Positions 52,972 through 62,384 of a stretch of DNA of 64,000 nt are shown in pieces. The number at the start of each line of letters is the position of its first letter. The stretch's first letter is position 1. Origin of the DNA: an uncultured Bacilli bacterium (GTDB lineage Bacteria > Bacillota_I > Bacilli_A > RFN20 > CAG-826); the NCBI GenBank assembly GCA_944349595.1, contig CALVNF010000001.1, positions 1 through 64,000 of the forward strand. The letters are read 5' to 3'. The translations under genes were made by a program, and so were the position numbers. Under the pieces are notes generated by a model, which was given only the letters and a program-made list of their open reading frames with translations, did not search any database and was not told the origin of the DNA.

Positions 52972-54993
52972 TTAGTTCTCCTTATTATCAACTTTTGCCC
53001 TTGCTTCATCAAGATAGTCTCTTAAACAATCTAATAATTTTTGTTCAACTTCTTTTAAATCTTTCGTATCAAATTGGACAGCAGCCATATTAAAATGTCC
53101 GCCACCACCGAGTTTTTCGCATAAAATTTGAACATTAATTGAACCATCGCTTCTAGCAGAAATCTTAACTTTTTTATCTTCGATTCTTCCAATTACAAAG
53201 GAAGCATTTACGCCCTTCATTGATTCACATTCATTAGCAGCTTTTGATAAAGTATCAGAATCAATAATCATATCATCGTCAGCTACACAATAAACAACAC
53301 CAAGATAAGGTGTTTTAATTGAAGAAATAATTTTTGAAATTAATAGATGTTCTTCATAATCATCTTTTAAAAATTCATCTGCTCTTAAATTATCGGCTCC
53401 AAATTGTTTTAAAGTCATAGAAGCTTCAAATGTTCTTATACCACAAACTGGTGATTTATAAAAATTCGTATCTAAGAAAATACCAGCTAACATTAAAGTT
53501 GCATATGTACTTGGAATTGTAATTGGTGGGTTAATACTTGCATATTTTATTAACTCAGCAACTAATTCACTTGCACTTGATGCGCTTGAATCAAGATGAT
53601 TAAAAATAAGGTTATCTAAGAATTCTTCACTTCTTCTATGGTGATCAATTAATAAAACTTTATCAATTGAATCTAATAAAGGTTTTGAAATTGCAAGACT
53701 TGGACGATGGAAGTCACAACAAACTAACATCGTTTTGCTAGTAATTTTATTCATTGCTTCTTTTGGAGTAATAAATATTTCACTAGCTTCTTGTTTTGTA
53801 AAACTCGTTGTAATTGCGACTCTTGTATTTCTATCAGCTAATTTATTATCATAAACAATCTTTGCTGGAACATTAATTCTCTTACAAATTGCTAAAACCC
53901 CAAAACATGAACCAATTGCATCTAAATCAGTATCTTTATGGCCCATGATGTAAACATTTTTAGCATTCTTTAATAAACTTAATAAACCATCAGCTTTTAA
54001 TCTAACATGTACTTTATTTTGTTTTTCAACACTTTCTGATCTTCCGCCATAAAAAGCAAGTTCAGATCCATATTTTGAAACAACAACTTGGTCACCACCT
54101 CTTGAAATTGCAATACCAACAGCATTTGAAACCATTTCATTTAACTTCAAAACATTTGGAAAATCATATGCAAAACCAATTGATAAAGTTGGTGTAAGTT
54201 CATTTTCGACTTCTAAAGATTTAACTTCATCAAGAATTTCAAATCCATTGTCTTGCATTTTCATTAAAGATTCACGGTTACAAATTGCATAATATGAATC
54301 GTTTGAGTATTTTCTTAATAAAACTCCATATTGTTTAAAATATTCTAATATTTTCATTCTGACACTGGCCATAATATCAGAAGATTGGTCGTCATCGCTT
54401 TTTAAATCATTATAATTATCAATCATAATCAAACCTAAAACGATTGATTGTTCAATTGAATATGTGTGTAAATTATCATAATCAGTTGTGTCTTTGAAAA
54501 AATAAACATTAGATTTTTTCAAATATGAAACTGCATAACTTTTATCTTTATATTTTATTTTAATTTCTTGACTATCGTCACTTTCAAAACCTCTTAATAA
54601 TGGAAAAATATCAAGAATATTTTCATCTAAAATGTTAATTCCTTTTTCATTTAATACTTCATTAGTCCATATAATTTCTTGCTTTTCATTAACAACCGCA
54701 ATTCCAAGTTTTGCAAAATTAAATGAACCTTTGATATTTTCTCCAAATAAGTTTTCTATTGTAAGGTCATTTATATATCTTGATTTTTGAATTTTGTAAA
54801 ATATAAAAACCAAAAATAAACCATCTAAAATAATAAAGCCTAATAAAATATAGACTAAAATAATTGGTTCAAGTGTCTCATCAATATTTGAAACGTTGTA
54901 ATAATAAAGCAAAAACAAAACAACGCTTCCAATTATTTCTAATAGAATTAAAATTAACGATATAAATTTAACTTTCTTTAAAAAATCTCTCAT
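52972..54993 (-). CDS. gdpP: GdpP-type cyclic-di-AMP phosphodiesterase
   Basis: A 673-aa membrane-bound DHH/DHHA1 phosphodiesterase that degrades c-di-AMP. Two transmembrane helices (about 9-31 and 44-67) are followed by a degenerate PAS domain ([15 protein letters not shown], about 98-112) and a modified GGDEF domain (about 175-305). The DHH domain carries [15 protein letters not shown] (about 348-362), the DHH motif in [13 protein letters not shown] (about 446-458), and DHHA1 ends with [16 protein letters not shown] (about 633-648). All landmark motifs are present, so it should be active. The ATG follows a TATAAT by 8 nt without a ribosome site. First gene of a run with rplI, dnaB, walJ and rlmH. 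Confidence 0.95.
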   Translation of the reverse strand: MRDFLKKVKFISLILILLEIIGSVVLFLLYYYNVSNIDETLEPIILVYILLGFIILDGLFLVFIFYKIQKSRYINDLTIENLFGENIKGSFNFAKLGIAVVNEKQEIIWTNEVLNEKGINILDENILDIFPLLRGFESDDSQEIKIKYKDKSYAVSYLKKSNVYFFKDTTDYDNLHTYSIEQSIVLGLIMIDNYNDLKSDDDQSSDIMASVRMKILEYFKQYGVLLRKYSNDSYYAICNRESLMKMQDNGFEILDEVKSLEVENELTPTLSIGFAYDFPNVLKLNEMVSNAVGIAISRGGDQVVVSKYGSELAFYGGRSESVEKQNKVHVRLKADGLLSLLKNAKNVYIMGHKDTDLDAIGSCFGVLAICKRINVPAKIVYDNKLADRNTRVAITTSFTKQEASEIFITPKEAMNKITSKTMLVCCDFHRPSLAISKPLLDSIDKVLLIDHHRRSEEFLDNLIFNHLDSSASSASELVAELIKYASINPPITIPSTYATLMLAGIFLDTNFYKSPVCGIRTFEASMTLKQFGADNLRADEFLKDDYEEHLLISKIISSIKTPYLGVVYCVADDDMIIDSDTLSKAANECESMKGVNASFVIGRIEDKKVKISARSDGSINVQILCEKLGGGGHFNMAAVQFDTKDLKEVEQKLLDCLRDYLDEARAKVDNKEN

Positions 54994-55001
54994 ATAGTAT
55001 T

Positions 55002-55007
55002 ATTATA
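55002..55007 (-). promoter_or_regulatory. -10 box, gdpP operon (leaderless start)
   Basis: TATAAT on the minus strand ends 8 nt before the gdpP ATG, with no Shine-Dalgarno sequence. The terminator of the upstream ribosomal-protein operon lies 30 nt further up, so this should be a genuine new promoter. Confidence 0.62.
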
Positions 55008-55037
55008 TTATTTAATTTAATAACAATAAAGAATAAT

Positions 55038-55064
55038 AAAAGTCTCTTTTACAAAGAGACTTTT
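55038..55064 (-). terminator. Terminator of rpsF-ssb-rpsR
   Basis: A perfect 12-bp stem (AAAAGTCTCTTT with its complement, loop TAC) lies 23 nt past the rpsR stop, with T-rich sequence following on the minus strand. Confidence 0.85.
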
Positions 55065-55087
55065 AATTTTAGTATATTTTTCAAAAA

Positions 55088-55315
55088 TTAATCAGTTACA
55101 AATGGTAATAAAGCCATGAATCTTGCTCTTTTAATTGCAACTGCTAATTGTCTTTGATATTTAGCACTTGTTCCAGTTACTCTTCTTGGAGCGATTCTTC
55201 CTGTTGGAGCAATAAATTTCTTTAATAATTCAACGTCTTTATAATCAATATGTTTAACATTATTTTTTGTAAAATAACAAACCTTTTTCTTAGGTCTAAT
55301 TTTCTTAAATGGCAT
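55088..55315 (-). CDS. rpsR: 30S ribosomal protein S18
   Basis: A 75-aa basic protein. Its family core is [20 protein letters not shown] (about 11-30), where most relatives have CxFC..., followed by [20 protein letters not shown] (about 29-48) and the C-terminal [20 protein letters not shown] (about 53-72). It binds S6 in the 30S platform. AGGAGG precedes the ATG. Last gene of rpsF-ssb-rpsR; the S6:S18 pair probably regulates the operon through the leader before rpsF. Confidence 0.97.
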   Translation of the reverse strand: MPFKKIRPKKKVCYFTKNNVKHIDYKDVELLKKFIAPTGRIAPRRVTGTSAKYQRQLAVAIKRARFMALLPFVTD

Positions 55316-55330
55316 ATCTACCTCCTAAAA

Positions 55331-55780
55331 TTAAAATGGTAAATCATCTTCAGTAATATCGCTTAATACATCATTTGTATTATCGTTTGAAGATGAAATG
55401 TTTGATTCAAATTCATTTAACATATCACCACCAGGTTCATTTGAACCAGTTGATGTACCTTTTGGAGTTAAAAATTCAACATTTTCACAAACTAAGTCAA
55501 TTGTTGAACCATTAGTACCATCTTTTCTTTTGTAATTATTTTGTACTAATCGACCATCAACTCCAATTAAAGATCCTTTTTTTGTGTACTTATTAATGTT
55601 TTCAGCAAGTGCATTCCATGCGGTACATCTCATAAATAAAGTTGACGATGTTCCATCTTGATTTTTAGTTCTTCTATCATCTACAGCAATTGTAAATGAA
55701 ACAAAAGATTTGTTTGATGCTGTTGTTCTTAACACTGGATCAGATGTTAATCTTCCAATAAGTACTGCTTTGTTAATCAT
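55331..55780 (-). CDS. ssb: Single-stranded DNA-binding protein
   Basis: A 149-aa OB-fold protein. MINKAVLIGRLTSDPVLRTT (1-20) opens the fold and FTIAVDDRR..., RCTAWNALAENINKYTKKGS (about 51-70) and GVDGRLVQNNYKRKDG (about 73-88) complete it. A Ser/Asn-rich linker (about 115-140) ends in the acidic tip DITEDDLPF, the conserved docking peptide for repair and replication proteins. It lies between rpsF and rpsR as in most Firmicutes, with an AGGAG site. Confidence 0.97.
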   Translation of the reverse strand: MINKAVLIGRLTSDPVLRTTASNKSFVSFTIAVDDRRTKNQDGTSSTLFMRCTAWNALAENINKYTKKGSLIGVDGRLVQNNYKRKDGTNGSTIDLVCENVEFLTPKGTSTGSNEPGGDMLNEFESNISSSNDNTNDVLSDITEDDLPF

Positions 55781-55797
55781 AATTTACTCCTAATTTA

Positions 55798-56085
55798 TTA
55801 TTGATAATCAACAGTAATTAAAAATCTTAATACATTTTGATTGATCTTAGTCATTCTGTCAAATTCATCTAAAGCTGCTTTTTCAGCTTCAAATTTAACA
55901 AGAACATAATAACCTTTAGTAAACTTTTTGATTTCGTAAGCTAATTGTTTTAAGCCCCATTCTTCAGTTTTGTTTACTTTTGCGCCGTTTTTTGTAAGTA
56001 AATCAGATAAAGATTCTACTACTTTCTTTCTGGCGTCTTCTTCAAGATCTGGTCTCAAAATATAAAGTAATTCATACTTCTTCAT
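55798..56085 (-). CDS. rpsF: 30S ribosomal protein S6
   Basis: A 95-aa protein of the S6 fold. YELLYILRPDLEEDARKKVV (about 3-22) is the first strand-helix unit, GAKVNKTEEWGLKQLAYEIK (about 34-53) the centre, and GYYVLVKFEAE (about 58-68) with RFLITVDYQ (about 87-95) the end. It pairs with S18 on 16S rRNA. A strong AAAGGAGG site is in the 3' end of a structured leader (about 56099-56148). First gene of the operon. Confidence 0.97.
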   Translation of the reverse strand: MKKYELLYILRPDLEEDARKKVVESLSDLLTKNGAKVNKTEEWGLKQLAYEIKKFTKGYYVLVKFEAEKAALDEFDRMTKINQNVLRFLITVDYQ

Positions 56086-56098
56086 ACTTTTTCCTCCT

Positions 56099-56148
56099 TT
56101 GGTCTAACGGATATTAACTTTGTTAATATCAGGATGCACAACTTGTGC
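56099..56148 (-). promoter_or_regulatory. Probable S6:S18-binding leader of rpsF
   Basis: On the minus strand the predicted transcript starts with GCACAA/TTGTGC. It continues to CCT, a perfect 9-bp stem (GATATTAAC, loop AAA, GTTAATATC; 56110-56130) and then CCGTTAGACC just before the ribosome site. A CCG next to a stem in this position is the hallmark of the S6:S18 autoregulatory RNA known from many bacteria. Bound S6:S18 would block translation. Confidence 0.6.
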
Positions 56149-56154
56149 TTAAAT

Positions 56155-56160
56155 ATTATA
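56155..56160 (-). promoter_or_regulatory. -10 box, rpsF operon
   Basis: TATAAT on the minus strand, placed so that transcription starts about 7 nt later, exactly at the first hairpin of the rpsF leader. Confidence 0.6.
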
Positions 56161-56246
56161 CATGAACTTACTTATTATGTCAAAAAATCAATAATTTCCT
56201 CCTTAATAAATAAGTCGTAATAAATTTGATAAATTTCCTAAAAATT

Positions 56247-57728
56247 TTATCTATCTTTCATTGTTGGGAATAAAATTACTTCTCTAATACTTGCTTGATT
56301 TAATAAAACCATTACAAGTCTATCAATTCCAATTCCCATTCCTCCAGTTGGAGCCATACCATATTCTAAAGCTTCTAAGAAATCATTATCCATTTCGTTT
56401 GCTTCTTCATCGCCTAATTCTTTTGCTTTTAATTGAGCAATAAATCTTTCTTTTTGATCAATTGGATCGTTTAATTCACTATAAGCATTTGCGATTTCAA
56501 AACCTGAAATATATAACTCAAATCTCTCGGTAAATCTTGGATCTTTTGATTTTTTTGTAAGTGGAGAAATTTCAATTGGATGTCCATAAACAAATGTTGG
56601 TTGAATTAAATCTTTTTCACAAAATTCTTCAAATAAAGCATTTAAAATATGTCCAACACCAGTCATGTGAGGTTCAATTTTTATCCCTTTTTCTTCTGCA
56701 AACTTTTTAGCTTCTTCATAACTTATATTGCTTGTAAAATCTAATCCAGTTTTTTCTTTAACAAGTTCGCTCATTGAAACCCATCTAAATGGTTTACTTA
56801 AATCAATATAATTTCCATTAAATTCAAAACCATTTTCTGAATGTAAGACATTTTTAGCTAAACTTTTTAATAAACCTTCAGCAATATCCCTCATTGAAGA
56901 TAAATCACCATAAGCTTCATATAATTCAATTGTTGTAAATTCAGGATTATGTTTTGTGTCCATTCCTTCATTTCTAAATAATCGACCGATTTCATAAACT
57001 TTTTCTAAACCACCAACAATTAATCTTTTTAACGCTAATTCCGTAGCAATTCTTAAATAAAAATCTTTATCAAGAGCGTTATGATGAGTAATAAATGGTC
57101 TTGCATTTGCACCACCTAAGATTGGTTGGAGGACGCTTGTTTCGAATTCAACATAACCTCTTTCATCTAAAAATCTTTGTATTTCACGAATAATTTTTGG
57201 TCTTAAAAGCGCTACTTTTTTAGCGTCTTCATTCATAATTAAATCAAGATATCTTCTTCTATATCTTTCTTCAGTGTCAGTTAAACCATGGAATTTTTCA
57301 GGTAAAACTTTCAAAGATTTAGTTAAAAATGTATATTCTTCAACTCTAATTGTAAGTTCGCCAGTTCTTGTAAACATCAATCTTCCATAAAGTCCAACAA
57401 TATCACCAATATCAGTTAATTTAAAAACTTCATAGGCATGTTCACCAACAACATCAATACCCATATAAGCTTGAATTCTTCCATATTTATCTTGAATATT
57501 TAAAAAACTAGCTTTTCCCATTCTTCTAATCGACATAACTCTTCCAGCTACTTTTACATAAATATGATTTTCATTTAATTCTTCATTAGTTTTGTTTAAA
57601 ACTTTTTCTCTACAAGATTTTGTAGTATCCGTTCTTTCAAACTTACTACCATAAGGATCTACACCTAATTCTTTTAATTTTTCTAATTTTTCTCTTCTAA
57701 CTAATTCTTGATCGTTAAGTTCTTCCAT
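56247..57728 (-). CDS. lysS: Lysyl-tRNA synthetase, class II
   Basis: A 493-aa enzyme charging tRNA-Lys. The N-terminal anticodon-binding OB fold includes VAGRVMSIRRMGKASFLNIQ (about 59-78). Class II motif 2 is FLRIATELALKRLIVGG (about 223-239) with VYEIGRLFRNEGMDTKHNPE (about 243-262), and motif 3 is GMAPTGGMGIGIDRLVMVLL (about 461-480). Length is normal. A GGAG site precedes the ATG and TATAAT lies just above it, giving a short leader; no T-box is visible. It lies 29 bp after dus. Confidence 0.97.
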   Translation of the reverse strand: MEELNDQELVRREKLEKLKELGVDPYGSKFERTDTTKSCREKVLNKTNEELNENHIYVKVAGRVMSIRRMGKASFLNIQDKYGRIQAYMGIDVVGEHAYEVFKLTDIGDIVGLYGRLMFTRTGELTIRVEEYTFLTKSLKVLPEKFHGLTDTEERYRRRYLDLIMNEDAKKVALLRPKIIREIQRFLDERGYVEFETSVLQPILGGANARPFITHHNALDKDFYLRIATELALKRLIVGGLEKVYEIGRLFRNEGMDTKHNPEFTTIELYEAYGDLSSMRDIAEGLLKSLAKNVLHSENGFEFNGNYIDLSKPFRWVSMSELVKEKTGLDFTSNISYEEAKKFAEEKGIKIEPHMTGVGHILNALFEEFCEKDLIQPTFVYGHPIEISPLTKKSKDPRFTERFELYISGFEIANAYSELNDPIDQKERFIAQLKAKELGDEEANEMDNDFLEALEYGMAPTGGMGIGIDRLVMVLLNQASIREVILFPTMKDR

Positions 57729-57757
57729 AAATTTCTCCTTAAATCTTAATAATTATA

Positions 57758-58747
57758 CTATTTTTCCATCATTTTGACATTATTTACAATATCAATTAAT
57801 TCTTTATAGGAAGTAATTGTTGATAATTTAAATCTTATTTCTTTTACATTTTTAAAATTTGAATAAAATTTTGGAGCAATTCCTCTTAATAATGAAATTG
57901 CTTTTCTTTCCCCTTTTTCTTTTATTAATCTTTTTGCGAAATCTAATAAAAATTTAGATTGGAGGTTTGAATTTTTATTAAAATGTTTTATTTTTTTGTG
58001 TTTAACATAATAATTAATTTCTTTTATTAAAAGCGGATTACCTACTCCACCTCTTGCTACTAAAACTGCATCAGCTTTTGACTCGTCTAATGCCTTTTTT
58101 GCATCTTCAACGCAGAATATATTTCCTGAAATTCCATAAGGAATTTTTAAAAAATCTTTAAGTTTTGCTAGTATTTTATAATTTGGTTCACCATAATATA
58201 GTTGTTTTTGAGTTCTAGCATGAATTGCTATAAAAATAACTCCAGCATCTTGTAAAATTTTACAAACTTTATACAAATTAATATTATTATCATCAATTCC
58301 AATCCTAATTTTACAAGTTACTGGTTTCTTTGAAGTTTTGACAACTTCAATTACCATATTTTTCAACTTTTCTAAATCATTTAACCAAGAAGAACCACCA
58401 TTATTTTTTATAACTTTTTTAACAGGGCATGCTAAATTTAAATCTATAAAATCATATTTTAATTTTCTTGATTCTATTAATTTTATTCCTTTAATTATAC
58501 TTTCTTTTGATCCACCAAAAATTTGAATTCCAAATAATTTTTCTTTGTTATTTGTATAAAGTAAGTTGTCTGTTTCTTTATTGTTATAAATTAATCCACA
58601 ATCAGAAATCATTTCAGAATATTGTAATGAAACACCAAATTTTGACATAAAACTTCGATATGAAAAAGAAGTTATACCAGCCATTGGGGCCAGTATAACT
58701 TTCTTTTTCTTAAATATTTGTTTTAATTTTTCAGAAGTTAATATCAT
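57758..58747 (-). CDS. dus: tRNA-dihydrouridine synthase
   Basis: A 329-aa FMN enzyme reducing uridines in the tRNA D-loop. VILAPMAGITSFSYRSF (about 17-33) binds FMN, YDFIDLNLACPVKKVIKNNG (about 97-116) holds the catalytic Cys, CKIRIGIDDN (about 146-155) and FIAIHARTQKQLYYGEPNY (about 171-189) line the site, and YGISGNIF...DAVLVARGGVGNP (about 203-240) bind phosphate. It is of the DusB-like type common in Bacilli. The ATG overlaps the ftsH stop by 4 bp. Confidence 0.94.
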   Translation of the reverse strand: MILTSEKLKQIFKKKKVILAPMAGITSFSYRSFMSKFGVSLQYSEMISDCGLIYNNKETDNLLYTNNKEKLFGIQIFGGSKESIIKGIKLIESRKLKYDFIDLNLACPVKKVIKNNGGSSWLNDLEKLKNMVIEVVKTSKKPVTCKIRIGIDDNNINLYKVCKILQDAGVIFIAIHARTQKQLYYGEPNYKILAKLKDFLKIPYGISGNIFCVEDAKKALDESKADAVLVARGGVGNPLLIKEINYYVKHKKIKHFNKNSNLQSKFLLDFAKRLIKEKGERKAISLLRGIAPKFYSNFKNVKEIRFKLSTITSYKELIDIVNNVKMMEK

Positions 58748-61038
58748 TTATTTTCTAAATTTGAATCATTTGATGAGTCATTTTCATCTTTTTTATTTTC
58801 GTCCTTTGATTCGTTTAAATCTTGATCTTGATGTTCTTCTTTAGATTTATTTTCTTCTTTTTCGCTTTGGTTTATATCTAAATTTGAACCCTCTTTATTT
58901 TGATCTTCAGATTTATTTTCGTCTAATGGTTTATCTTCATCTTTTTTTGAATCATTTAAATCACTATTTTTATATAAACTTGCAGCAACTTCGCTTTGAT
59001 TAATTGATTTATAACCATCTAGAGTTCTATGGGATAATAAATATTCAATTTCTTCGGCAGTTATTGTTTCTTTATCTAATAAAGTATTAGCAATTAAAAT
59101 TACATCATCTTTATTTTCAGTAATAATTTTTCTTGCAAGTTCATGACATTCATCAATAATTCTTCTAACTTCTTTATCAATTTCAATTGCAATTTCTTGT
59201 GAGAAGTTTCTTTGAGTTGAAGTGTAGTCTCTTCCTAAAAATACACTACCAGAATTTTGTTCATATTGAATAGGACCTAATTTAGACATACCATATTCAA
59301 CTACCATACTTCTAGCAATTCTTGTTGCAACTTCAATATCATTACTAGCACCAGTTGATACATCACTAAAGAAAATTTCTTCACTAGTTCTACCACCTAA
59401 ATAACCAGTAATTCTTGCCATTAATTCATTTTTTGTTAATAAGAATCGATCATTTTCTGGAGTCATTAAGACATGACCACCAGTATTTCCTCTTGGAATA
59501 ATAGTAATTTTTTGAACTTTATCACTATATTCAAGTTTTAAACCAATAATTGCATGGCCAGATTCATGGTATGCAACTGTTTTTCTTTCTTGTTCAGACA
59601 TAGTTCTTCCTGATTTTGCAGGACCTGCAATTCTTCTATCAATTGCTTCATCAATTTCTGCAACTGTAATATCAGGAGTATTATTTCTAACACTTAAAAT
59701 TGCAGCATCATTTAAAACTGTTGCAATATCAGCTCCAGAAAATCCAACCGTTCTTTTTGCTAAGTTTGAAAAATCAACATCTGGAGAGATCTTTTTATTT
59801 CTTGCGTGAACTTTAAAGATTGCTTCTCTTCCTTCTTTATCTGGTAAGCTAACAGTTACTTTTCTATCAAATCTTCCAGCTCTTAATAAAGCAGGATCTA
59901 ATACATCGTCTCTATTTGTAGCGGCAATAACAATGATTCCATTATTATCAGTAAAACCATCTAATTCTACTAATAATTGGTTTAATGTTTGTTCTCTTTC
60001 ATCGTTTCCGCCACCTAAACCAGCACCTCTTTGTCTTCCAACAGCATCAATTTCATCAATGAAAATAATACAAGGAGCATTTTGTTTAGCATTTTTAAAT
60101 AAATCTCTAACTCTACCAGCACCAACTCCAACAAACATTTCAACAAAGTCAGAACCAGAAATTGAAAAGAATGGAACACCAGCTTCACCAGCAACAGCTT
60201 TTGCAAGTAAAGTTTTACCTGTGCCTGGAGGCCCAACTAATAAAACACCTTTTGGAAGCTTAGCACCAACTTCAGTATATTTTCCTGGATGTTTTAAATA
60301 ATCAACTAATTCAGCCATTTCTTGTTTTTCAGCTTCACATCCAGCAACATCGCTAAATTTAACAGTGCTTGCTTCAACTCTTCTTGCTCTTGATTTATTA
60401 AAATCAAGTGATTTATTAGCACTTGATACACTAGAACCAATAAATTTAAATAAGAAATAACCACCAAAAATAATAATTGCTAAATAAATTATAGTTGGAA
60501 GCCAAGACATAAATGTATCAGCTTGAACATTGGCAGTTGATGTAGAGCCAATTGTAAATGGTAATGAATTTGGACTAATCCAAGAATATTTTTCAGCGCT
60601 ATTTAAAGCAGCTTCTTTAAAATATCTCTCCATTGTAATTTTTGGAGTTTCTGTAGTTTCAGAATTTTGAGCATATTCTGGAATAAAATAGTTTGTTTCT
60701 TGATTTGTATCAATTTCAAATTCTTGATACCACAATTCTCTATCAATAGTTATTGTGTATTGTCGATAAACAAATCTACCATTAACAGCATCAACATCAT
60801 TATCTTGAGTATAATAACCAGTTATAGTTTTTAAATATCCATCATTAGTTTCGTTAACAGTTAATATATCAATATCTACTTGTAAAGATATCTTATTTCC
60901 ATTAAAAAGTTGTTTTTCCATTAATGCATATGTTCGAGGTTGAAACAAGGAAATAAAACCCCAAATCAATAATCCAATTAATGATAAACAAATGATTCCA
61001 ATTAAAATTTGCGACCATAATGATCTTTTTTGTTTCAT
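58744..61038 (-). CDS. ftsH: ATP-dependent zinc metalloprotease FtsH
   Basis: A 764-aa membrane AAA+ protease for quality control of membrane and regulatory proteins. Two transmembrane helices (about 10-32 and 180-200) flank an extracytoplasmic domain. Walker A GPPGTGKT is at 269-276, Walker B in CIIFIDEIDAVGRQRG (about 322-337), the SRH in ATNRDDVLDPALLRAGRFDR (about 375-394), and the zinc site in VAYHESGHAIIGL (about 490-502). After about residue 690 comes an unusual 75-residue tail of Asp/Glu/Lys/Asn/Ser only (for example DENKSEDQNKEG), absent from most relatives. An AAAGGAG site and a hairpin (61057-61077) precede the ATG. Confidence 0.97.
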   Translation of the reverse strand: MKQKRSLWSQILIGIICLSLIGLLIWGFISLFQPRTYALMEKQLFNGNKISLQVDIDILTVNETNDGYLKTITGYYTQDNDVDAVNGRFVYRQYTITIDRELWYQEFEIDTNQETNYFIPEYAQNSETTETPKITMERYFKEAALNSAEKYSWISPNSLPFTIGSTSTANVQADTFMSWLPTIIYLAIIIFGGYFLFKFIGSSVSSANKSLDFNKSRARRVEASTVKFSDVAGCEAEKQEMAELVDYLKHPGKYTEVGAKLPKGVLLVGPPGTGKTLLAKAVAGEAGVPFFSISGSDFVEMFVGVGAGRVRDLFKNAKQNAPCIIFIDEIDAVGRQRGAGLGGGNDEREQTLNQLLVELDGFTDNNGIIVIAATNRDDVLDPALLRAGRFDRKVTVSLPDKEGREAIFKVHARNKKISPDVDFSNLAKRTVGFSGADIATVLNDAAILSVRNNTPDITVAEIDEAIDRRIAGPAKSGRTMSEQERKTVAYHESGHAIIGLKLEYSDKVQKITIIPRGNTGGHVLMTPENDRFLLTKNELMARITGYLGGRTSEEIFFSDVSTGASNDIEVATRIARSMVVEYGMSKLGPIQYEQNSGSVFLGRDYTSTQRNFSQEIAIEIDKEVRRIIDECHELARKIITENKDDVILIANTLLDKETITAEEIEYLLSHRTLDGYKSINQSEVAASLYKNSDLNDSKKDEDKPLDENKSEDQNKEGSNLDINQSEKEENKSKEEHQDQDLNESKDENKKDENDSSNDSNLENK

Positions 61039-61056
61039 TTGCCTTCTCCTTTCATT

Positions 61057-61077
61057 CGTTTATTTTATAAATAAACG
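61057..61077 (-). promoter_or_regulatory. Hairpin in the ftsH leader
   Basis: A perfect 8-bp stem (CGTTTATT with its complement, loop TATAA) ends a few bases before the AAAGGAG site of ftsH. It could limit access to the ribosome site or stop read-through from tilS, but it lacks a T run. Confidence 0.4.
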
Positions 61078-61127
61078 ATGCTTAATTTTACATAATAATT
61101 AATAAAATTACAACGCATTTACATCAA

Positions 61128-62384
61128 TTATTGATTATTCTTATAATCAACTAATAATAATTTAATTAAGTTTTTGATGTCAAAATTGAAAATATTTTCA
61201 TTTTGATTTGTGTAATTTTCTTGATATCTTGGAAAATATATGAGCTCTTTTTCATTTTCTGTTTTTTTAACAATACAAGGCCATATATTTCTTAAAATTA
61301 ATGGCATATGAATATCATTCAAATATTTTGTTAACCCGACTTCATAACTTGAAATATCGATCTTGTTAAAATTAATTAATGGCTCTACATATAAATAAGT
61401 CGTATCAATTTTAAATTTTTCCCTAAAAATTTTAAAATTTATATTAAAAATATTATTATTTTTTAATTCTTTAAAAGAATAAGTGTATGTATTTTCAAAT
61501 ACATTTTCATCAAAAATATAATAAAAATCCCTGCAAAAGGTAATTATTTTTTTATTTATGTGATATTTATTTCTTTCATTTAAATTATTTAAAATAAAAT
61601 CTACATCGTTATTTTTTGTTTTTTTGACATCATTAATTTTTAACCATTTATAAATTAATCTATATTTATCATCGATTGATAATTTATTTAAATTTGATTT
61701 ATTTAATAAATATTTTTCATTTAAATTTATAGTACATTTATATAAATAAGATAGATTTAAATTCTTAGATAATATCGATAAATAAATCTTATATTTATCT
61801 AATAAATTCATATTATTTATCACTTCATTTCTAAGTTTATTTCTAGTATGAATATTAGAAAAATTAGTGTAATCAGTTGAATAAATTATTTGATTTTCAT
61901 TGCAATACTCGATTATTTTTTCTTTTGGATAACTTAATAATGGTCTAATTAAATAAATATCATCAATAAATAATCTTTTATAAACTAGACCATAATATTC
62001 TGATAATCTATTAGTATTTTTTTGAAATAAGTAAGTTTCAATTAAGTCGTCTAAATGATGAGCGATTAAAATATTTTTTATATTATATTTTTTAGCAGTT
62101 TTAATAAAAAAATCATATCTAATTTTTCTAGCAATATTTTCAAAATCACTCTTTTTATCTTTTAAACTATAAGTTAGACTTTCAAGTTTAATATTGTTTT
62201 TATTACATATTAATTTTAAATTTTCTTCTTCAATGTCGGATTCAATTCTAGTTTTATAATTCACAAAACAAACAATAAAAAAATGGTTATTTTTTAATAA
62301 CAAATTAAATAATGCCATGGAATCTGGACCATTTGAACAAGCTAAGATATATTTTTGGTTTTTATCAAGATTTAATTTCATCAC
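61128..62384 (-). CDS. tilS: tRNA(Ile)-lysidine synthase
   Basis: A 418-aa N-type ATP pyrophosphatase that converts C34 of tRNA-Ile(CAU) to lysidine, needed to read AUA. The PP-loop reads ACSNGPDSMAL (about 15-25), where most enzymes have SGGxDS; the Asn replacing the first Gly is unusual. NILIAHHLDDLIETYLF (about 99-115), YPKEKIIEYCNENQI (about 153-167) and DYTNFSNIHTRNKLRNEVI (about 172-190) are family motifs. The C-terminal part is very AT-biased in composition. It overlaps the S4 gene by 20 bp. In Bacilli the order tilS-(hpt)-ftsH is common; hpt is absent here. Confidence 0.92.
   Translation of the reverse strand: MMKLNLDKNQKYILACSNGPDSMALFNLLLKNNHFFIVCFVNYKTRIESDIEEENLKLICNKNNIKLESLTYSLKDKKSDFENIARKIRYDFFIKTAKKYNIKNILIAHHLDDLIETYLFQKNTNRLSEYYGLVYKRLFIDDIYLIRPLLSYPKEKIIEYCNENQIIYSTDYTNFSNIHTRNKLRNEVINNMNLLDKYKIYLSILSKNLNLSYLYKCTINLNEKYLLNKSNLNKLSIDDKYRLIYKWLKINDVKKTKNNDVDFILNNLNERNKYHINKKIITFCRDFYYIFDENVFENTYTYSFKELKNNNIFNINFKIFREKFKIDTTYLYVEPLINFNKIDISSYEVGLTKYLNDIHMPLILRNIWPCIVKKTENEKELIYFPRYQENYTNQNENIFNFDIKNLIKLLLVDYKNNQ

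Noticed and set aside
56160..57760. T-box or lysine riboswitch for lysS
   Set aside because: The leader is short, with TATAAT and a ribosome site close to the ATG and no room for such a structure.
59933..60301. 122-aa plus-strand ORF opposite ftsH
   Set aside because: Antisense shadow over the conserved AAA+ region; composition is dictated by the FtsH codons.
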